A stretch of DNA of 64,000 bases, taken from positions 186,001 to 250,000 of the forward strand of contig NZ_JAQIPB010000008.1 in NCBI RefSeq assembly GCF_028023875.1, in the 5' to 3' direction. Origin of the DNA: Xenophilus arseniciresistens. Its GTDB lineage: Bacteria; Pseudomonadota; Gammaproteobacteria; Burkholderiales; Burkholderiaceae_C. Under the pieces are notes generated by a model. That model saw nothing but the letters and a program-made list of their open reading frames with translations, did no database searches and had not been told where the DNA came from. Positions 58,301 to 64,000 of this stretch are shown here, piece after piece. Each line of letters opens with the position of its first letter. Position 1 is the first letter of the stretch. The position numbers were made by a program, and so were the translations under genes.

Positions 58301-59112
58301 TGGGCGGCGTTGTCGGCGAAGACGGCCTGGTCAGCAATGTGCTCGACACCGTGGTTGGCGAAGACGGTCTGGTCGGCGGCCTGCTGGGTGGCGACCTGCT
58401 CGGCGGCGACCTGCTGGGTGGCGTGCTGGGCGAAGACGGTCTGGTTGGTGGCCTGCTGGGCGGTGACCTCCTGGGTGGCGACCTCCTGGGCGGCGTTGTC
58501 GGCGAAGACGGCTTGGTCAGTAACGTGCTCGACACCGTGGTTGGCGAAGACGGTCTGGTTGGCGGCCTGCTCGGCGGCGATCTGCTGGGTGGCGACCTGC
58601 TCGGCGGCGACCTCCTGGGTGGCGTCGTCGGCGAAGACGGCCTCGTGAGCAACGTGCTCGACACGGTGGCTGGCGAAGACGGCCTGCTCGGCGGCGACCT
58701 GCTGGGTGGCGACCTCCTGGGTGGCGTCGTCGGCGAAGACGGCCTCGTGAGCAACGTGCTCGACACGGTGCTTGGCGAGGACGGTCTGGTCGGCGAGCTG
58801 CTGGGCTCGACGCCGGTGCAGGACGACCTGGTGGGCAGCCTGCTGGGCGAGGACGGCCTGGTCGGCAATGTGCTCGACACGGTGGTCGGCGAAGACGGCC
58901 TGGTCGGCGGCTTGCTGGGCGGCGACCTGCTCGGCGGCGGCGACCTGCTGGGCGGCGTGCTGGGCGAAGAAGGCCTGGTCGGCGGCCTGCTGGGCGACGA
59001 CGGCCTGGTCGGCGGCCTGCTGGCCCCCATCAGCAGCACCGACGGCGGCGCTGCCGGCGTGGGCAGTGCGCTGGCCCCGGTCAAGAACCTGCTGGGCGGC
59101 CTGCTGGGCTGA
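55369..59112 (+). CDS. Giant low-complexity secreted protein, probable type I-secreted adhesin or matrix protein
   Basis: A 1247-aa acidic protein starting at ATG 55369. Residues 45-135 ([20 protein letters not shown] with [16 protein letters not shown]) resemble the retention-module/FecR-like fold of LapA/BapA-type adhesins. A glycine-alanine hydrophobic stretch (157-178) ending in GAAAGGGDD follows. Residues 195-366 are 86 Asp-Ala dipeptides; then come two related 200-residue blocks ([17 protein letters not shown] and [17 protein letters not shown]), and a Gly-Leu-Asp-rich array of 24-residue repeats (743-982) with degenerate copies to the end. There is no Sec signal, no cysteine-rich part and no RTX nonapeptides. 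A type I secretion ATPase and adaptor lie downstream, and c-di-GMP genes upstream. A collagen-like label is possible from Gly-X-X content. Confidence 0.8.
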   Translation: MTDSTIASSSVVAAAPASLSSASVIPVAQAAVTPLGAAPAAVGTLSQATPGVVIVRGGTRIAAEGMQNLMPGDRVLVPDGGQAAVSFAGGEANKAPLNGVLTGGTDATISTTRLPGGLEQVDVDLAAGDLVVTPEGAAADAAALAVKKTLAAGAGMGLADFALGALGGAVLGAAAGGGDDSSAPLFIPVPTDDSDADADADADADADADADADADADADADADADADADADADADADADADADADADADADADADADADADADADADADADADADADADADADADADADADADADADADADADADADADADADADADADADADADADADADADADADADADADADADADADADADADADADADADADGLLDPTDGVTDTATDSLSDLLGLGDTLTPVDGVVDGLTDTLNNVLAPLVGGEFTPNDPNSLDSVDNFVGNIGTGLGSSLGPTLDGLLGEGATDAVLGGVGRQVDYATDAVVNLLDNLTDSSNPLGQALDGLGLGGLGEQLLGNESPVAELLEGLLGEEGLVGGLVTPDGAVGSLLAPEGAVGQLLGEDGPLGGLLAEDGAVGGVVGSLLGENGAVSGLLGDLLGGGASPGEGDNLLAPTSELVNGLPDVVDQLPLVGELGLGDTLAPVGQLVDGLTDTVSNVLAPVLGGEFQANNPNALDGADELVGSVTDTVGGLLSPVTDSLLGEGVLDGVLGLVDTQVDYLTDGVSHLVGSLVGAETLDGLLGEDGLLGGLLGEDGVIGGLLGGDLLGGDLLGGVLGEDGLVGGLLGGDLLGGDLLGGVLGEDGLVGGLLGGDLLGGDLLGGVLGEDGLVGGLLGGDLLGGDLLGGVLGEDGLVGGLLGGDLLGGDLLGGVLGEDGLVGGLLGGDLLGGDLLGGVLGEDGLVGGLLGGDLLGGDLLGGVLGEDGLVGGLLGGDLLGGDLLGGVLGEDGLVGGLLGGDLLGGDLLGGVLGEDGLVGGLLGGDLLGGDLLGGVVGEDGLVSNVLDTVVGEDGLVGGLLGGDLLGGDLLGGVLGEDGLVGGLLGGDLLGGDLLGGVVGEDGLVSNVLDTVVGEDGLVGGLLGGDLLGGDLLGGDLLGGVVGEDGLVSNVLDTVAGEDGLLGGDLLGGDLLGGVVGEDGLVSNVLDTVLGEDGLVGELLGSTPVQDDLVGSLLGEDGLVGNVLDTVVGEDGLVGGLLGGDLLGGGDLLGGVLGEEGLVGGLLGDDGLVGGLLAPISSTDGGAAGVGSALAPVKNLLGGLLG
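55951..56466 (+). repeat. Hexanucleotide array encoding (Asp-Ala)86
   Basis: 516 bp of tandem in-frame GATGCC hexamers with scattered synonymous variants (GACGCT, GATGCA, GACGCC). Every change is silent, so the Asp-Ala peptide is under selection while the array can change length by six bases. The variants occur in repeated higher-order blocks. Confidence 0.95.
57595..58314 (+). repeat. Ten tandem 72-bp units encoding 24-residue repeats
   Basis: Ten consecutive units of exactly 24 codons, consensus [20 protein letters not shown] + GGVL, starting at 57595, 57667, 57739 and so on. Only the first (VI for LV) and the last (VV for VL) differ in the peptide. Degenerate and interrupted units continue to about 59030, with an alternate [14 protein letters not shown] type inserted. 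DNA differences between units are mostly third-position. Confidence 0.95.
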
Positions 59113-59122
59113 TGAGGTGAAG

Positions 59123-59144
59123 GTGGCCCGCTGCCGCGGGCCAC
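59123..59144 (+). terminator. Weak terminator or attenuator after the giant gene
   Basis: GTGGCCCGC pairs exactly with GCGGGCCAC around TGCC, followed by TTCCGCCCCTCTTCC, not a clean T-run. It probably lowers rather than ends transcription into the OmpA-like gene. Confidence 0.5.
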
Positions 59145-59177
59145 TTCCGCCCCTCTTCCACTCAAGGGATTCAAACC

Positions 59178-59702
59178 ATGAAGAACATCACATCGCTGCG
59201 CCGCGGCAGCCTCGCTGCCAGCCTGGCTGCGCTGGCCGTGCTGGTCGGCTGCGCCGCCCCCAAGGACGGCCGCGACGACACCACCTACTACTACCAATCG
59301 CGCCAGTCGCCCTCGGCCGTGGCGCCCGTGGTGGCACAGCCTGCACCGGCACCGGCCGACCGTGGCCCGGCCGGCGTGGCGCGCATCGTCTATTTCGATT
59401 TCGACAAGTACGACGTCAAGCCCCAGTACCTCAGCGTGGTGCAGGCCCATGCCGACTACCTGCGCACGCGCCCGCAGGCGCAGGTGCGGCTGGAAGGCCA
59501 CACCGACAACCGCGGCGGCGCTGAATACAACGTCGCGCTGGGCCAGCGCCGGGCCGAGGCCGTGAACCGGCTCATCAGCACCGGCGGCGCGCGCGCCGGG
59601 CAGACCGAACCCATGAGCTGGGGCAAGGAAAAGCCGGCGTCCATGGAGCAGACCGAAGCCGGGCACCAGCTCAATCGACGCGTCGAATTCGTCTACCGCT
59701 GA
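59178..59702 (+). CDS. OmpA-family peptidoglycan-binding lipoprotein
   Basis: A 174-aa protein. Signal ends in lipobox LVGC (C25 in ALAVLVGCAAPK). After a proline-alanine linker (about 45-65) comes the OmpA_C domain: GVARIVYFDFDKYDVKPQYL, VRLEGHTDNRGGAEYNVALG, QRRAEAVNRLIS, and a C-terminal NRRVEFVYR. The Asp and Arg that hold diaminopimelate in this family are visible in GHTDNRG and NRRVEF. It sits in the outer membrane, gripping the cell wall. ATG at 59178, 65 bp after the giant gene, so it may be the envelope partner of the secreted protein. Confidence 0.9.
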   Translation: MKNITSLRRGSLAASLAALAVLVGCAAPKDGRDDTTYYYQSRQSPSAVAPVVAQPAPAPADRGPAGVARIVYFDFDKYDVKPQYLSVVQAHADYLRTRPQAQVRLEGHTDNRGGAEYNVALGQRRAEAVNRLISTGGARAGQTEPMSWGKEKPASMEQTEAGHQLNRRVEFVYR

Positions 59703-59734
59703 CCCGCGCCACCGCCTCGCCCAGGAGTCCCCCG

Positions 59735-61633
59735 ATGGCCGAAGTCTTCACCTTTTTCCCCACCCCGCAGCCGGCCGCGCCGCGGGCGCCCGCGCAGCCT
59801 GCAGCCCCGGTCAGCCTGACTGACCAGCTGCTGGCCTGCCGCGCGCAGGTGGCGAGCCAGTGCCGGGCCCTGGGCGCGCCCTACCCGGCCTTCACCCTGG
59901 TGTTCTCGGTCAGCGACGGCACGCAGCGCGCGCACGTGTTGCATGTGTGCGCCGGCAGCTTCGACAGCGCCTGGCGCAGCGGTGCAGAGCAGACGCTGGC
60001 GCTGGTCAAGAAGCACAAGCTGCAGGCGCCCTGGCTGCGCGTGGACTGGGTCGAAGAGGCCGTGCCCATGCGCTGGAGCGACTTCGAAGCACAGCTCGAT
60101 GGCGTCAAGCGCAACTACTTCCGGCTCGGCCTGGCACTGGACGCGGAGTTCGGCCGCGTGCTGACCGAGCAGGAGCTCAATGCCAACGCCATGCTGTATG
60201 GCGGGCCGCAGCAGACGCAGGCCAGCTTCAACCGCAACAACTTCGAGATCTACCTCTGGCGCCGCTTCGCGCATGAACCCACGGCCGACTTCGATGCCTC
60301 GCGCGTGGTCCATCTGCTGGGCATGCGCGGCGTGTTCTGCCAGAACGACGGCGTGGTGCACCTGCTGGGCGGGCCCGGTCCCGACGCAGGGCGCCGCATC
60401 CTGCCGGCCCTGACGCCCGAAAGCACCGCCACCCTGGTCAACGGCGCCGCCGCCTACCTGGCGGGGCAGGTGCAAAAGAGCGGCCAGTTCGTGTACGGGC
60501 ACTTCCCCTGCTTCGACCGCCGCGTGGGCAGCTACAACACGCTGCGCCATGCCAGCACGCTGTACGCGATGCTGGAAGCCTGGGAATTCAACCCGGACGC
60601 CACGCTGATGGCCGCCATCGAGCGCGGCATCACCCACCTGTGCCACAAGCTGATCCGCGACTACACGCTGCCCGACGGCACGCAGGTGGCCTTCCTGGTC
60701 GATGTGGCCGACGAGATCAAGCTCGGCGGCAACGCCGTGTGCCTGCTGGCGCTGGTGAAGTACACCGAGCTCACGCAACATCGCGGCTGGCTGCCGCTGC
60801 TGGAGAAGCTGGCACTGGGCATGGCCTTCATGCAGGACACGCGCACCGGCCGCTTCAGCCATGTGCTGGACGCGCGCGACCTGTCGCTCAAGCAGGCCGT
60901 GCGCACCGTCTACTACGACGGCGAGGCCGCCTTCGGCCTGATGCGCCTGTATGGGCTGACGCGCGATGCGCGCTGGCTGGCCATGGTCGAGTTGGCCTTC
61001 GAGCACTTCATCGCCAACGACCACTGGCAGGCCCATGACCACTGGCTGAGCTACTGCGTCAACGAACTCACGCGCTGGCGCCCGCTGGAGAAGTACTTCC
61101 GCTTCGGCGTGCAGAACGTGGCCGACTACCTGGACTTCGTGCTCGAGCGCAAGACCACCTTCCCCACGCTGCTGGAGCTGATGGTGGCCGCGCACCACAT
61201 GCTGCAGCGGCTGGCGACGATGCCCGAGCTGCGCCATCTGCTCGACGGGCTGGACATGGCCAAGTTCCAACGGGCCATGGACCATCGCGCGAACTACCTG
61301 CTCAATGGCCACTTCTTCCCCGAGGTGGCGATGTACTTCCGCAGGCCGCGCAGCGTGCTCGGCGCCTTCTACATCCGCCACCACTCCTTCCGGGTGCGCA
61401 TCGACGACGTGGAGCACTACCTGTCGGGCCTGATCGGCTATCACGCCGTGCTGCTGGCGCGCGAAGCCGCACCGGCAGCCACGGGCAAGACCCGCGTGCG
61501 CGACGCCGCCAGCCAGGTGGTGCGCCCTTCGCGGGCAGCCCTGGTGCCCCGCGACGAACCTTTGCCAGAGCCCTGGAGCGCGCCGGTGTTGCCTGCGCAC
61601 ACCAACTGGGGCCATCTGGGCACCGTGCATTAA
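59735..61633 (+). CDS. Unrecognised 632-aa protein, possible alpha-toroid domain
   Basis: No signal peptide or membrane segment; cytosolic by default. After a proline-alanine N-terminus (1-28), residues 30-150 make a small alpha/beta unit (AFTLVFSVSDGTQRAHVLHV, WLRVDWVEEAVPMRW). Residues about 240-560 read as repeated helical hairpins: FVYGHFPCFDRRVGSYNTLR with HASTLYAMLEAWEF, LMAAIERGITHLCHKLIRDY, MRLYGLTRDARWLAMVELAF, and FGVQNVADYLDFVLERKTTF. That pattern, with aromatic His/Tyr/Trp in the loops, resembles alpha/alpha-barrel sugar-active enzymes, but I cannot name a family. Placed between the lipoprotein and type I secretion genes, it may modify the secreted protein or a polysaccharide (inference). 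Confidence 0.7.
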   Translation: MAEVFTFFPTPQPAAPRAPAQPAAPVSLTDQLLACRAQVASQCRALGAPYPAFTLVFSVSDGTQRAHVLHVCAGSFDSAWRSGAEQTLALVKKHKLQAPWLRVDWVEEAVPMRWSDFEAQLDGVKRNYFRLGLALDAEFGRVLTEQELNANAMLYGGPQQTQASFNRNNFEIYLWRRFAHEPTADFDASRVVHLLGMRGVFCQNDGVVHLLGGPGPDAGRRILPALTPESTATLVNGAAAYLAGQVQKSGQFVYGHFPCFDRRVGSYNTLRHASTLYAMLEAWEFNPDATLMAAIERGITHLCHKLIRDYTLPDGTQVAFLVDVADEIKLGGNAVCLLALVKYTELTQHRGWLPLLEKLALGMAFMQDTRTGRFSHVLDARDLSLKQAVRTVYYDGEAAFGLMRLYGLTRDARWLAMVELAFEHFIANDHWQAHDHWLSYCVNELTRWRPLEKYFRFGVQNVADYLDFVLERKTTFPTLLELMVAAHHMLQRLATMPELRHLLDGLDMAKFQRAMDHRANYLLNGHFFPEVAMYFRRPRSVLGAFYIRHHSFRVRIDDVEHYLSGLIGYHAVLLAREAAPAATGKTRVRDAASQVVRPSRAALVPRDEPLPEPWSAPVLPAHTNWGHLGTVH

Positions 61634-61726
61634 GCACAACGACTTAAGCGGGAAAACAGGACGAGACATAACTGTTACCGCTAGATAACATTTGGACCTT
61701 GCCGCCTGCGTTCGCGAGGTCTCGTC

Positions 61727-63568
61727 ATGCTCAAGTACCTGTTACCCACCCAACTCGTGACGCCCGCGGACTCGGCGGCGGATGTCAGTCCCCACGGCCG
61801 CACGCTGGAGCGCGCCTTCGGCGCGGCCTATCCGCTGATCCGGCGCGCAGCCTGGTGGTCCATCCCCATCAGCCTGTCGGGCCTGCTGCCGTCCATCTTC
61901 CTGCTGCAGGTCTACGACCGCGTCATCTACCGCAACGCCACCTCCACCCTGTGGGCGCTGGTCAGCGGCATCCTGTGCTTCCTGGCCATCGAGTTCTGGC
62001 TGCGCTCGCGCCGCTCGCGCCTGCTGCGCGACGCCGGCGCCACCATCGACCACGAGGTCTCCAACGCGCTGCTGCATTCGATGCTGGAGCGCCCGCTGCG
62101 CGCGCTGGAGCAGCGGGCCGCCTCGGCCTGGTTCCTGCTGTTTCGCGACGTGGGCGCGGTGCGCGGCACGCTCACGGGCGGCCTGGCGCAGTCGCTGTTC
62201 GATCTGCCCATGGCCCTGTTCGCGCTGGGCGTGATCGCGATCGTGGCCTGGCCCGTGCTGCCGGTGGTGGTGGCCTTCCTGGGCGTGATGTCCTTCCTGG
62301 CCTGGTGGTGGGCCGACGAGGTGCGCGCCGGCCGCGTGGAAGAAGCGCAGCGCAGCCGCAGCCTGGAGCGCATGACCGCCGAGATCTGCAATGCGCGCGA
62401 GACGCTCAAGACGCAGGCCAACGACGGCCCCAGCATCGAGCGCTGGCGCGAAAGCTACACGCACTGGCTGGCCGAGAGCTTCCGCAAGAACGGCGAGATC
62501 GAGCGCGCGCGCGACGGCACCACCGTGCTGCTGACCATCTTCTCCACCGTGGTCATCACCGTGGGCGCGGTGGCCGTGATGCAGCAGTGGATGACCGTGG
62601 GCGGCCTGATCGCTTCCAACATGCTGGCCATCAAGGCGCTGCAGCCGGTGGCCGGCCTGGTGTCGAACTGGCGCGCGCTGGCCATTGCCGCCGAGGCCGC
62701 CAAGCGGCTGGAGAACGTGCTGGCCGAGCCGGTGGAAAAGCCCAAGCAGGACATCGCCCTGCCCCAGCCGCCGGGCCTGGTCACGCTGGAGGAGCTGAGC
62801 TTCTCCTTCCACGAAGCGCTGCCGCCGGTGCTGCAGAACGTGAACCTGCGCATCGGCGTGGGCGGGCTGCATGCCATCGTCGGGCGCAACGGCGCCGGCA
62901 AGTCCACGCTGGTCAAGCTGCTGGCGGGCCTGTACACGCCCACGCGCGGCAGCGTGCAGATCGGCGAGTACGACCTCGCGCAGTTCGGCCGCAGCGACCT
63001 GGCCGGCTGGATCAGCTACCTGCCGCAGGAGGCCTACTGGTTCGCGGGCGAGCTGATGGACAGCCTGCGCCGCAATGCGCCGGGCCACAGCGACGAGCAG
63101 ATCATCGGCGCCTGCCGCCTGTCGGGTGCGCATGAGTTCATCTCGCGCCTGCCCGGCGGCTATGCCACGCAGGTGGGCGAAGGCGGCACCGGCCTCTCGG
63201 TGGGCGAGCGGCGCAAGCTCGCGCTGGCGCTGGCCTTCCTGCGCAACCCCTCGGTGCTGATCCTGGACGAGCCCAGCAACGACCTGGACTTCCAGAGCGA
63301 GCGCCAGTTGCTCAGCACCTTGCTGGCCGTGGCCCGCAAGCGCACCGTGATCGTGGTCACCCATTCGCTGCGCATCGTCTCGGCCGCCACGCAGGTCTAT
63401 CACGTCAACGGCAAGGGCGACGTGGAGCAAGGCAGCGCGACGCTGATGGTGCCGCGCCTGTTCGGCGTGCGCAGCGCCGCCACCCTGAACACCGCCGCAG
63501 ACGAAGAAGCCGCGATCCATGCCGACGTCGAACAGGCCGAGCGCGTGGTGGCGGCCCGTGCCGCCTGA
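61727..63568 (+). CDS. Type I secretion ABC transporter ATPase/permease
   Basis: A 613-aa inner-membrane protein. The membrane domain (about 35-330) has WWSIPISLSGLLPSIFLLQV, ALVSGILCFLAIEFWLRSRR and ALGVIAIVAWPVLPVVVAFL. The ATPase has Walker A GRNGAGKS (386-393), Q-loop SYLPQEAYWFAGELMDSL, a changed signature LSVGE at 490-494 in place of LSGGQ, Walker B SVLILDEPSNDLD and switch VTHSLR. No C39 peptidase or C39-like domain is present. It is followed 17 bp later by a HlyD-type adaptor; TolC is not in the window. By location its cargo is the giant protein at 55369. Confidence 0.9.
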   Translation: MLKYLLPTQLVTPADSAADVSPHGRTLERAFGAAYPLIRRAAWWSIPISLSGLLPSIFLLQVYDRVIYRNATSTLWALVSGILCFLAIEFWLRSRRSRLLRDAGATIDHEVSNALLHSMLERPLRALEQRAASAWFLLFRDVGAVRGTLTGGLAQSLFDLPMALFALGVIAIVAWPVLPVVVAFLGVMSFLAWWWADEVRAGRVEEAQRSRSLERMTAEICNARETLKTQANDGPSIERWRESYTHWLAESFRKNGEIERARDGTTVLLTIFSTVVITVGAVAVMQQWMTVGGLIASNMLAIKALQPVAGLVSNWRALAIAAEAAKRLENVLAEPVEKPKQDIALPQPPGLVTLEELSFSFHEALPPVLQNVNLRIGVGGLHAIVGRNGAGKSTLVKLLAGLYTPTRGSVQIGEYDLAQFGRSDLAGWISYLPQEAYWFAGELMDSLRRNAPGHSDEQIIGACRLSGAHEFISRLPGGYATQVGEGGTGLSVGERRKLALALAFLRNPSVLILDEPSNDLDFQSERQLLSTLLAVARKRTVIVVTHSLRIVSAATQVYHVNGKGDVEQGSATLMVPRLFGVRSAATLNTAADEEAAIHADVEQAERVVAARAA

Positions 63569-63584
63569 GGCGAAGCGAGTCATC

Positions 63585-64000
63585 ATGAAGAACGATCTCC
63601 CACAGATCCTGCAGCAGCTGCAAGACCAGCAGGGGCAGCCGCCGCCTCCCGCTCCCGGGGGCTCCGGCGCACCCTCGCCGCGCCGCAGGCGCTGGCTGCT
63701 GGGCGCCGTGGTGGGTGCGCTGGCACTGGTGGCACTGGGCTTTCCGATGGAAAGCGTGGTGGTGGCCACGGGCCGCGTCATCCCGTCCGACCGCGTCAAG
63801 TCCATCCAGCATCTGGAAGGCGGCATCGTGCGATCGGTGATGGTGCGCGAAGGCCAGCCCGTGCGCCAGGGCGCGCCGCTGGTCGAGATCGACCTGGGCG
63901 GCAGCAGCCTGAACCTGGAAGAACTCACGGCACGCCATGCGGCCCAGCAGGCCACCCGCGTGCGCCTGCGGGCCGAAAGCCTGGGCCAGCCGCTCTCGTC
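63585..64000 (+). CDS. HlyD-family membrane fusion protein (5' part, cut by window end)
   Basis: The first 138 codons are seen from ATG 63585. A proline-rich cytosolic tail (LPQILQQLQDQQGQPPPPAP) and basic RRRRW are followed by one membrane segment (LLGAVVGALALVALGF). The periplasmic start IPSDRVKSIQHLEGGIVRSV with VREGQPVRQGAPLVEID is the lipoyl/barrel-sandwich region of HlyD/LapC adaptors. It should bridge the ATPase at 61727 to an outer-membrane TolC-like channel. The frame is open to the window edge. Confidence 0.92.
   Translation, partial: MKNDLPQILQQLQDQQGQPPPPAPGGSGAPSPRRRRWLLGAVVGALALVALGFPMESVVVATGRVIPSDRVKSIQHLEGGIVRSVMVREGQPVRQGAPLVEIDLGGSSLNLEELTARHAAQQATRVRLRAESLGQPLS

Noticed and set aside
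57595-58314. CRISPR array
   Set aside because: Units are contiguous and in-frame with no unique spacers and no cas genes; they encode a peptide repeat.
57495-59666. Minus-strand Ser-Pro-Arg repeat frame (723 aa)
   Set aside because: Shadow of the 72-bp repeats; overlaps the OmpA-like gene in antisense with no supporting features.

Overview
The window reads as chromosomal DNA of a high-GC betaproteobacterium, most likely a Comamonadaceae/Burkholderiales member. The grounds are the GC-rich codon use, the rimP-nusA-infB-rbfA-truB-typA order, the RatA/RnfH/SmpB cluster, the guaB-guaA pair and the Yej-type peptide importer. The taxonomic call is an inference from gene order and protein character, not from a search.

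Bases 1 to about 15,770 are the integrase-proximal end of an integrated mobile element, probably an integrative and conjugative element or genomic island. It ends with a P4-type tyrosine integrase lying against the 3' end of guaA. The backbone genes are of the kind carried by such elements: DUF2958, an XRE regulator, DUF736, a 70-aa conserved small protein, a long ParB-domain protein, DUF932 and an AlpA-type regulator. The spaces between them hold three copies of a GC-rich non-coding module and a large inverted repeat. The cargo (about 7.1-14.2 kb) is visibly poorer in GC: a helical protein of unknown function, a Gabija-like pair (OLD/TOPRIM nuclease plus UvrD-like helicase, 4-bp overlap), an HNH nuclease, and a HicA/HicB-like toxin-antitoxin pair beside the integrase. 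Transfer genes and the far end lie outside the window.

Bases 15,771-21,450 are core housekeeping: guaA, guaB, a DUF4124 protein, RnfH, RatA, SmpB and a small secreted-repeat lipoprotein.

Bases 21,467-27,552 hold the most unusual locus. A clear TPP (THI-box) riboswitch on the minus strand heads a tightly coupled operon: LuxE-like acyl-protein synthetase, LuxC-like acyl reductase, ABC ATPase, ABC permease, NMT1/THI5-like binding protein and a short-chain dehydrogenase. LuxC/LuxE-type carboxylate-to-aldehyde chemistry, a reductase and a pyrimidine-type importer under thiamin control suggest an undescribed reductive salvage route for an oxidised thiamin fragment.

Bases 27,616-46,037 hold the translation operon (typA, truB, rbfA, infB, nusA, rimP) behind a promoter and intrinsic attenuator, then an MFS exporter, a YejABEF-like peptide importer, fabI, an exported ATP-dependent DNA ligase (LigE type) and YbaN. 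A lysine/arginine/ornithine decarboxylase and tRNA-Ser(GGA) follow.

Bases 49,045-64,000 look like a surface-attachment and c-di-GMP region. A TRAP-type binding protein with no permease is coupled to a GGDEF-EAL protein and then to a 7TMR-DISM GGDEF protein. Next comes a giant low-complexity secreted protein with 86 Asp-Ala dipeptides and ten perfect-length 24-residue repeats, an OmpA-like lipoprotein, an unrecognised 632-aa protein, and a type I secretion ATPase and HlyD adaptor (the last cut by the window end).
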